A DNA stretch of 25,847 nucleotides, taken from positions 1 through 25,847 of IMG/VR virus record IMGVR_UViG_3300032093_000748. One strand, 5' to 3'. This stretch comes from a virus. Below, piece after piece: positions 20,925 through 25,847 of the stretch. The notes under the pieces were generated by a model. The model had not been told where the DNA came from. It searched no databases and saw only the letters and a list, made by a program, of their open reading frames with translations. A program made the translations under genes and the position numbers. Each line of letters starts with the position of its first letter. Within the stretch, counting starts at the first letter, position 1.

Positions 20925-21401
20925 TTATCCCCTCAATTTCTCTTTAATAGCAGTTACAAATACACGCTGAACTGTACCGTTTCTAATTAACATTAGAGCG
21001 GCAGGTTCTAAGTATGGATATTTTACACTTGGATTCTGCCGTAAGCCTTGCTCAACAGCGCGGGCATAAACCATAGATGCGCTGATCTCTGCAATATAAG
21101 TTCCAAATCCTGTACGGGTAGTTGTATGTATGGATCTTTTTAAATTACCAGTGACTGTATTTGGTCCACTGCCACCAACATGGCGGGGTGGTGTAATTCT
21201 CAACCAGGCATTGCCAGTCTTTTTACTTACTCTTTTCTCATAAGATCTTGTGCCTTGAAAATTTAATTTAGCCTGGCGTTCTACGGCTAGACCAGCCCGC
21301 ATGATTCCAATTTGAACGCCTTGCTCAATTGCTTGGCCCGTGACTTTAAAATCTTTTAGGACTTCATCAAGATTCTTAAATACAAAAGCGCCACCAGCCA
21401 T
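20925..21401 (-). CDS. HK97 gp10-like tail completion protein
   Basis: 158 residues. The pattern FKNLDEVLKDFKVTGQAIEQ, AGLAVERQAKLNFQGTRSYE, VTGNLKRSIHTT and YARAVEQGLRQNPSVKYPYL matches the HK97 gp10 family, which joins the tail to the head connector. In most siphoviruses this gene lies upstream of the tail tube gene; here it sits between the chaperone and tape measure genes. The ATG overlaps the stop of the frameshifted chaperone reading frame as TAATG. Confidence 0.8.
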   Translation of the reverse strand: MAGGAFVFKNLDEVLKDFKVTGQAIEQGVQIGIMRAGLAVERQAKLNFQGTRSYEKRVSKKTGNAWLRITPPRHVGGSGPNTVTGNLKRSIHTTTRTGFGTYIAEISASMVYARAVEQGLRQNPSVKYPYLEPAALMLIRNGTVQRVFVTAIKEKLRG

Positions 21402-21957
21402 TAATCCTTTAACCTTTCAGCCTTCACCTGTTCAACAACTGTTGCTATTGCTAACAACCAATCTACCGTTCCAGCAGGAAGGTTATCTACCTGTTCAGGT
21501 GTCCAACCAAACTTGTCTGCCATGAAATAGTAGTTCCATTGTTCATCAGGAAAGTCAAACGCCTCATGGCGCTCGCCACCCTCTAACAGCCATTTTAACC
21601 GTTGGAGTTGGCGATAATCGCTTTTGGGTTTGCCTCATTCTCAGGAGTATCTGAAAGGCTAGGGAATAGCGCTTTCTGAATTTCCTTTGTCTTTTCAACT
21701 AGAGCATCAAAATCAGCAATGGATAATTCTTCTAAACTGTCTTTCTTAATCATTGGTATTGGTAGATCAAAACTCCACTCAACAACTAGCATCTGAATTA
21801 ATGTTTCAGTCATGGCTAGTGCTTTGCCTAGTTCGCTATCTGTTTCTTGATCAACTGTTTTGTACAGCATTTTACGGTCCTTGTATCGGATCGTATTTCC
21901 ATCACGCAAAGTTACGGTTGCGCCTGATGGTAGTGTGATTTTCTTTGCCTCTGACAT
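21401..21957 (-). CDS. Tail assembly chaperone, -1 frameshift fusion (about 185 aa)
   Basis: The 0-frame protein is read to codon 112 (AAA, 21624-21622), slips back one base on CCCAAAA and continues in the -1 frame through 73 codons to TAA at 21403-21401. The extension reads SDYRQLQRLKWLLEGGERHE and later FPDEQWNYYFMADKFGW, DNLPAGTVDWLLAIATVVEQ. There is no stop in this frame between the slip site and its end. The pair corresponds to lambda gpG and gpGT, needed to assemble the tape measure and tail tube. The extension has no start of its own with a ribosome site, which supports the fusion. Confidence 0.85.
21595..21957 (-). CDS. Tail assembly chaperone, unshifted form (120 aa)
   Basis: Starts MSEAKKITLPSGATVTLRDG; the LPSGATVTLRDGNTIRYKDR opening and helical centre fit gpG-like chaperones of actinophages. 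AGGAGG four bases before ATG 21955-21957 is one of the better ribosome sites in the window. It ends normally at TAA 21597-21595, eight codons past the slip site, and is the abundant product; the fused form above is made by a minority of ribosomes. Confidence 0.85.
   Translation of the reverse strand: MSEAKKITLPSGATVTLRDGNTIRYKDRKMLYKTVDQETDSELGKALAMTETLIQMLVVEWSFDLPIPMIKKDSLEELSIADFDALVEKTKEIQKALFPSLSDTPENEANPKAIIANSNG
21622..21628 (-). other. -1 slippery heptamer CCCAAAA
   Basis: On the minus strand C CCA AAA fits X XXY YYZ with CCA and AAA as 0-frame codons (21627 is a codon first base). Directly 3' lies GCGATTATCGC, able to form a small GCGA/TCGC hairpin. Confidence 0.85.
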
Positions 21958-22000
21958 TATGCCTCCTGGTTAAATAGCCTTCCTACAATCATACTTGAAG

Positions 22001-22056
22001 GAGTAAGCGGGCGGGAGAGCGGGAAGGCAATCGCCCTACAACCGCACCGCTTACTC
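22001..22056 (-). other. Long intergenic stem-loop between tube and chaperone genes
   Basis: GAGTAAGCGG (22001-22010) and CCGCTTACTC (22047-22056) pair perfectly over 10 bp. The 36-base loop is G/C-rich and contains GGCGATTGCC (GGC/GCC) and other short pairings. It lies in the 109-base gap after the tail tube stop. No T-tract follows, so it may be a partial terminator or an RNA-stability element that lowers chaperone output relative to tube protein. Confidence 0.6.
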
Positions 22057-22066
22057 TAGGATTTAT

Positions 22067-23053
22067 TTATGCGTATGTGCCTGATGGTTTAGCGTTCTGC
22101 AACACCCATTTAATAGGTGAGAAACCGCCTGAAGAACCAGCATCAGTAGTATTTGATTGACCATTTAGATCAATAGTTACCTGTACAAAATCCTCTCCGC
22201 GCTCAATCACTGCGGCTGTGTATGCACCCTTAGTAATTGTTGCTTGGATTTGTACTGCTGACGCGCCTGCACCATAAGCCCAGTTAAGGACAATTGCAGG
22301 TTGGCTGTTGTTTAAGAAGTTGAGTAATTGGCTGTCATCTTCCATAACAAATGTAACTTTGCCAGTTACCTCTAATGGTCCAAGAAATACCTGGTATGGA
22401 TCTTGGGTATTTGAGATACCGTAAATTGGAGTTACAGGGCGCTTCATGTCAATGTTTCCTGACATTGCAGTGCTTACCGCAGAGCCACCAATTGAAACAG
22501 TACCGCGCCATACTGGAGTAGGTAGGACTGTTGAGAATGAAGGTGATGGATCTGAAACTAATTCAGAGGCAAAACCTGTTGCCTTGCTGTCATATTCCAA
22601 CATGCCATCTGCGTTAAATTTCAATGAAAAATCAGAGAATTGGCAACCAGGATATGAGCGCACATCAACAGCGTAGAAATCTGTCAATGTGTAAGAGATT
22701 GGCTGTACATCAACATTAGAAGTAAGGCTGTTGAATAAAGAAATTGTGTGGGTAAATGGAGCAGATGCGCCTGATGTTGCAACTGAGCCAAGTAATCCTG
22801 CAATTCCATATCCAACGGTGTCAGCAAATACTGCGCCACCATAATCAACTGTTGAACGGGTACGGCCTGGAATGTAGTTGTAATTCAATACATTTGATCC
22901 ACGCAAACCTTGATCAAATAATGGGTCAATAATATCTACGGGTTTTAATGAGTCCTTAGATACTGGGATAAAATCGGTTGGTGCTACGGCAGTACCTTTG
23001 GTTGCTTCTTTAGCAATACCAAGGTACGACCTAACGGATTGTTGCACGGCCAT
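22067..23053 (-). CDS. Major tail (tube) protein
   Basis: 328 residues. The opening VRSYLGIAKEATKGTAVAPT with DFIPVSKDSLKP is the usual start of siphovirus tail tube proteins, followed by the all-beta tube fold. Its place directly upstream of the chaperone pair also fits. Subunits stack as rings around the tape measure to form the tail. AGGAGAGTAACCAA precedes ATG 23051-23053. A structured intergenic region follows the stop, common after highly expressed genes. Confidence 0.88.
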   Translation of the reverse strand: MAVQQSVRSYLGIAKEATKGTAVAPTDFIPVSKDSLKPVDIIDPLFDQGLRGSNVLNYNYIPGRTRSTVDYGGAVFADTVGYGIAGLLGSVATSGASAPFTHTISLFNSLTSNVDVQPISYTLTDFYAVDVRSYPGCQFSDFSLKFNADGMLEYDSKATGFASELVSDPSPSFSTVLPTPVWRGTVSIGGSAVSTAMSGNIDMKRPVTPIYGISNTQDPYQVFLGPLEVTGKVTFVMEDDSQLLNFLNNSQPAIVLNWAYGAGASAVQIQATITKGAYTAAVIERGEDFVQVTIDLNGQSNTTDAGSSGGFSPIKWVLQNAKPSGTYA

Positions 23054-23057
23054 TTGG

Positions 23058-23255
23058 TTACTCTCCTAATTTCTTGTCTGTTGTTACAGACACTTTTGTT
23101 GTTTCAGATTCTTTTGTAAACGCAGGTTTTGCTCCAGCAGGCGTTACATCTTTTGCAACAAATCCTTCAGGTGCTTCAAATTCATCACCAGGTTTTACAG
23201 TGATCCCAACACTAGGGAACACGCGTTCATCTGTTCCATTGTACTTATATTTCAT
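23058..23255 (-). CDS. Small conserved structural-region protein (65 aa)
   Basis: MKYKYNGTDERVFPSVGITV then KPGDEFEAPEGF is an opening found in short proteins between head completion and tube genes in actinophages. The tail (KPAFTKESETTKVSVTTDKK) is disordered and basic. Two adjacent ATG codons are available (23256-23258 and 23253-23255); the second gives a four-base distance to AAGGAG, the first only one, so the second is chosen. Role unknown; possibly a virion accessory or decoration protein. Confidence 0.7.
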   Translation of the reverse strand: MKYKYNGTDERVFPSVGITVKPGDEFEAPEGFVAKDVTPAGAKPAFTKESETTKVSVTTDKKLGE

Positions 23256-23263
23256 CATGCTCC

Positions 23264-23761
23264 TTATGCTTGGATCATCTGTGTTACGGGGAATTGTATC
23301 TCAGCAAAGATTTCCGTAAGGCCATCTTTCTCAGTGCTAGGTTCACCGTAGCGGGCTTGTATAACTGGTTCAGCGCCTTGCCATACAAGATTGCCTGAAG
23401 TATCGCCAAAGTTATGATCTGATCTGAGGCGCTCTTTAATGTTATCTACAACATTGTCAAAATCAGACATAACCAAAAGGCTATCTCTATGAAATGAAAC
23501 GCAAAAGATCTGAAGAATTACGGTGTAATCAATACGCTTCCAACCGTTAGTTGCGCCGCCAATAGCCAAACGGTTTTCATATTCATCAGCAATAAAAACT
23601 ACTACTGCACTGCGGGTCATCTGACCAGCCTGTGCATTTACCTCATAGTTAATAATCTTAGGAAAGGAAGTAAATACCTGATTTACATTTTCAATAGGTG
23701 GGTTGGCTATAAATTCTGACAATGTAGCGCGGACCGCACTGCGACCTGTAAGAGTAGTCAT
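23264..23761 (-). CDS. Tail terminator-like protein
   Basis: 165 residues. A helix-strand pattern (RSAVRATLSEFIANPPIENV ... IDYTVILQIFCVSF ... DFDNVVDNIKERLRSDHNFG ... LTEIFAEIQFPVT) fits the alpha/beta fold of tail terminator or gpU-like proteins, which cap the tube at the head end. Its place between the head-tail connector and the tube gene agrees. ATG 23759-23761 overlaps the previous stop as TAATG. Assignment by pattern and order; no unique motif. Confidence 0.65.
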   Translation of the reverse strand: MTTLTGRSAVRATLSEFIANPPIENVNQVFTSFPKIINYEVNAQAGQMTRSAVVVFIADEYENRLAIGGATNGWKRIDYTVILQIFCVSFHRDSLLVMSDFDNVVDNIKERLRSDHNFGDTSGNLVWQGAEPVIQARYGEPSTEKDGLTEIFAEIQFPVTQMIQA

Positions 23762-24651
23762 TATCTAATCCTGCGGTACTTGTTCACCATATCCAAAGCC
23801 AAAGCAATCTCATTGCCAAAGCGTTCTGTGTTAGGCGTGTTGCTAGCAGGAGTAGTTGTATATTGCATAGTTGTAGATCCTGTACCACGCATCTTGATAA
23901 AGGCAGATGTAATTAATACACAAGCCTCTTTTAAAACATTTGGTAGATTGCTAAACACTGCATCAGCATCATGTGCAAAAACTAATGGGCTAGTCAGAGT
24001 CACGGTTGAGTTTCCGTAGGTGTAGTTAGGGCTAACTGTGACCCATTCATTCTTGTAAGTATCAATAATTCTGTATTTTTGTCCTGGGATAATGCCTACT
24101 GGGTTATCTACCACTATGGAGGTTGCTCCAATGGCTGAATTTGAGGCTAGGAAGGTGTTTACATAGCCTGCTACATAGGTGTACTTGGTAAAGGTCCAAC
24201 CCGTAGGTGACACCCCTCCAAAGGCCAATGGGCCTTGGGAACTGATGTTAAAGCCTATAAGCGGGCTAGGAACAATGATTTGTTGGCCCTCAAACCAGCA
24301 TTTAGAACAATCTGAGATGGCAAATAACTGATTGGGATTCTGTCCATATTCAAAAGAAGATAAAGAAATAATTGGTGAGTTGTTTGGGTGCAATGCGTAA
24401 TACCCGCTTGATGCTGAGTATCTGATTCTTTGTGTTTCTGTGTACTGATCTGCTACTAAATTCTGATTTAAATATTCATTCATGTATGAAGATGCACGCA
24501 AAATTACATTTGCTAATTCCGCATCTTGTGCTTGTTGATTACCGTTTACAACTAGGGTGCTTAAAGGCAAAGATGTAGGCGCGTTCTTGTATTCCGTTAC
24601 AGAAATATATGCGTTTTCTCTGAAGGTATCGGGGGTTATGCCTACGGCCAT
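23761..24651 (-). CDS. Head-tail connector protein
   Basis: 296 residues starting MAVGITPDTFRENAYISVTE. Helical segments at the N-terminus (ELANVILRASSYMNEYLNQN) and C-terminus (VLKEACVLITSAFIKMRGTG, ALDMVNKYRR) resemble gp6/Ad1-type connectors. They surround an inserted beta domain (about residues 165-230, SAIGATSIVVDNPVGIIPGQ ...) of the type seen in tail adaptor proteins. Such proteins form the ring under the portal. GGAG lies seven bases before ATG 24649-24651. Confidence 0.7.
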   Translation of the reverse strand: MAVGITPDTFRENAYISVTEYKNAPTSLPLSTLVVNGNQQAQDAELANVILRASSYMNEYLNQNLVADQYTETQRIRYSASSGYYALHPNNSPIISLSSFEYGQNPNQLFAISDCSKCWFEGQQIIVPSPLIGFNISSQGPLAFGGVSPTGWTFTKYTYVAGYVNTFLASNSAIGATSIVVDNPVGIIPGQKYRIIDTYKNEWVTVSPNYTYGNSTVTLTSPLVFAHDADAVFSNLPNVLKEACVLITSAFIKMRGTGSTTMQYTTTPASNTPNTERFGNEIALALDMVNKYRRIR

Positions 24652-24654
24652 TTG

Positions 24655-24930
24655 TTATTCTCCATCTCGCTGTGGCGTAGAACTTTCATGTCCGCAACGG
24701 CCACATTTTCTAAACCAACCATCAAAGCCACATTCTACGCAAGTAAATCCGCGTTTGCGGTCCTCAGCAGAAATTGGATTTAATGATGCCTCAAAAAAAC
24801 CTTCAGCCTTCATTGCTTTTTGATGCGCCTTGTTTTCTACATGATAAATTCCTTGGCGGTCTGTGTAATAACTTTTGCCACCAATTACAGTTTCTTTTAC
24901 ACCCCTGTCAGGTGCTACAAATCTAGACAT
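24655..24930 (-). CDS. Zinc-ribbon protein in the head module (91 aa)
   Basis: Starts MSRFVAPDRGVKETVIGGKS. A beta hairpin (YYTDRQGIYHVENKAHQKAM) is followed by CVECGFDGWFRKCGRC, with C64, C67, C76 and C79, a complete four-cysteine zinc ribbon. Similar small proteins follow the capsid gene in actinophages. A very strong ribosome site (AAAGGAGG, six bases before the ATG) and its place after a hairpin suggest high expression. It could be a head completion or scaffold-like protein; no role is established. Confidence 0.75.
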   Translation of the reverse strand: MSRFVAPDRGVKETVIGGKSYYTDRQGIYHVENKAHQKAMKAEGFFEASLNPISAEDRKRGFTCVECGFDGWFRKCGRCGHESSTPQRDGE

Positions 24931-24949
24931 GCCTGCCTCCTTTTAAAGA

Positions 24950-24984
24950 GAAAGGGTGCGCCTTTTCGGAGGACACACCCTTTC
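24950..24984 (-). terminator. Hairpin after the capsid gene
   Basis: On the minus strand GAAAGGGTGTGTC (24984-24972) pairs with GGCGCACCCTTTC (24962-24950) over 13 bp including two G-U pairs, with a 9-base loop, followed by TCTTTAAAA. It is 16 bases past the capsid stop. It is probably a partial terminator that makes capsid the most abundant message, since the following genes have no visible promoter. Confidence 0.7.
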
Positions 24985-25000
24985 TTTATTTAGTTGTAAC

Positions 25001-25847
25001 TTACGCTGAAACGATACCTGAAACTGCGCCGTTCCATGCAGGAGCGGTACAGAAGAATGTTCCACGGAAGTAAGTTGAGAAGTCATAAGTGAACTGAGTT
25101 ACAGGCCATTGGATACCCATGTAATCCTGTACTAAGAAGTTCGCCCAAACATCAGAAACTTGTGTATCAGGAATTGGCAAAGTGAATGATAGAACTGGGG
25201 CTACGCCTGAGTTCAACCATGGGTGAACCATGATGTCCACTGCTTTTCCTGTTACTTCGTTCTGCAAACCAGTAACAATAGAACCGTATGTAGTTCCACT
25301 CTCACCTGGTTGGTTAATTACCAAACGGTAGTTAGCAGTTGAGCCTGACTTGATCGCATCAGAAAGTTGCTTACGATCATTTCCGTTCATAAGAACCATG
25401 TCAGGATCAGCCTTAACATTTTGGTACAAGTTAGCAAAAACAGTTTGGAACTCAGCGCCTGGATTAGAGGTTGAGAATGTGCTGTTGATTGCGTTGTTGT
25501 AACCTGTGTTTGGACCTAGAACTGTTGGAAGGATTCCGTCATAACCTGTTGCGTATGCAGAGGTATTTGTTGCGGCGCGTGAAGATAGTGCGCCTGAAGT
25601 GGAGTAGGCCGCGTTGTTACCAGTTAGGCCAGTTGTTCCAAATCCCTGGATTGTAAATGTTCCAGTTCCTTTTAGAGTTCCTTGGTATCTCAATGCGTTT
25701 GCATCATTGGTGATACCTACATAAATGTTGTAGCCAAGTGCGCCTACTACTGGAGTAGAAACAGTAACAGTTAGAACATCACCTGATGCAACTGCTTCTG
25801 AAACTACTGCGCTGATGATGGACTCACCAAAGCCGTTACCTGAAATA
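25001..25847 (-). CDS. Probable major capsid protein, N-terminus beyond window
   Basis: The frame is open from the right edge (282 codons with stop), so the TTG at 25693 is not the start. The visible part begins ISGNGFGESIISAVVSEAVA. Residues about 20-70 (DVLTVTVSTPVVGALGYNIY ... TFTIQGFGTTG) look like an Ig or fibronectin-III-like insert; the rest contains PDMVLMNGNDRKQLSDAIKS, KAVDIMVHPWLN and FLVQDYMGIQWPVT, consistent with the C-terminal part of a major capsid protein. Order (capsid, hairpin, connector, tube) and the strong terminator agree. Capsid fold is inferred from position and pattern. Confidence 0.65.
   Translation of the reverse strand, partial: ISGNGFGESIISAVVSEAVASGDVLTVTVSTPVVGALGYNIYVGITNDANALRYQGTLKGTGTFTIQGFGTTGLTGNNAAYSTSGALSSRAATNTSAYATGYDGILPTVLGPNTGYNNAINSTFSTSNPGAEFQTVFANLYQNVKADPDMVLMNGNDRKQLSDAIKSGSTANYRLVINQPGESGTTYGSIVTGLQNEVTGKAVDIMVHPWLNSGVAPVLSFTLPIPDTQVSDVWANFLVQDYMGIQWPVTQFTYDFSTYFRGTFFCTAPAWNGAVSGIVSA

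Noticed and set aside
18816-20990. Several long plus-strand frames opposite the tape measure gene
   Set aside because: They mirror an alanine- and lysine-rich coding sequence in which antisense stops are rare; no start signals or domains.

Overview
The window is one continuous stretch of a tailed-phage (siphovirus-type) genome. Almost everything is on the minus strand, so biological order runs from the right end to the left. A phage-encoded WhiB regulator, a protein family confined to actinobacteria and their phages, points to an actinobacterial host. The DNA is A+T-rich (about 40% G+C by eye), with tightly packed small genes joined by ATGA or TAATG stop/start overlaps. Low G+C plus WhiB would fit a phage of low-GC aquatic actinobacteria such as the freshwater acI group; that host is inferred. 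No integrase, attachment site, tRNA, insertion sequence or CRISPR array was seen.

Right half (25847 to 9890), virion genes: C-terminal part of a probable major capsid protein (cut by the window end), a terminator-like hairpin, a zinc-ribbon protein, a head-tail connector, a tail-terminator-like protein, a small conserved protein, the tail tube protein, a structured intergenic hairpin, the tail assembly chaperone with a clear -1 programmed frameshift (CCCAAAA), a gp10-like tail completion protein, a 912-residue tape measure protein, a Dit-like distal tail protein, then a baseplate/fibre region. The fibre region holds three paralogues with one N-terminal beta domain (two carrying long glycine-rich C-termini), two fibres sharing one C-terminal module, an Mtd-like domain, a Gp37-like tail protein and small accessory proteins.

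Middle (9873 to 8754), lysis cassette: a one-TM/coiled-coil holin-like protein, a 45-residue basic peptide with an AT-hook-like tail, a CHAP endolysin, and a second holin-like protein. A GC hairpin terminator (8730-8747) closes it.

Left half (8681 to 1), DNA metabolism and small regulators: a small HTH-like protein, a DUF6378-like protein, a metallophosphoesterase and a 55-residue Cys-rich protein. They meet the only plus-strand genes (a 72-residue acidic protein and a 28-residue CxxCxxC peptide) head-on. Next is a divergent control region with a perfect 10-bp inverted repeat, then a recombination/replication operon: annealing-protein candidate, winged-helix protein, small proteins, Cas4-like Fe-S nuclease, WhiB, and a HTH replication-initiator-like protein. 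RusA resolvase and a run of small, often zinc-binding, proteins finish the window.

Three promoters in the left half share one layout: a sigma70-type promoter, a short hairpin almost at the predicted RNA 5' end, then a purine-rich ribosome site with AAGGCAA before the start codon. A fourth gene has hairpin plus the same ribosome site but no visible promoter. Two other starts (lysis cassette, rusA) look like leaderless transcripts of the actinobacterial type. Start codons were moved from the longest open frame wherever an overlap and ribosome site supported it.
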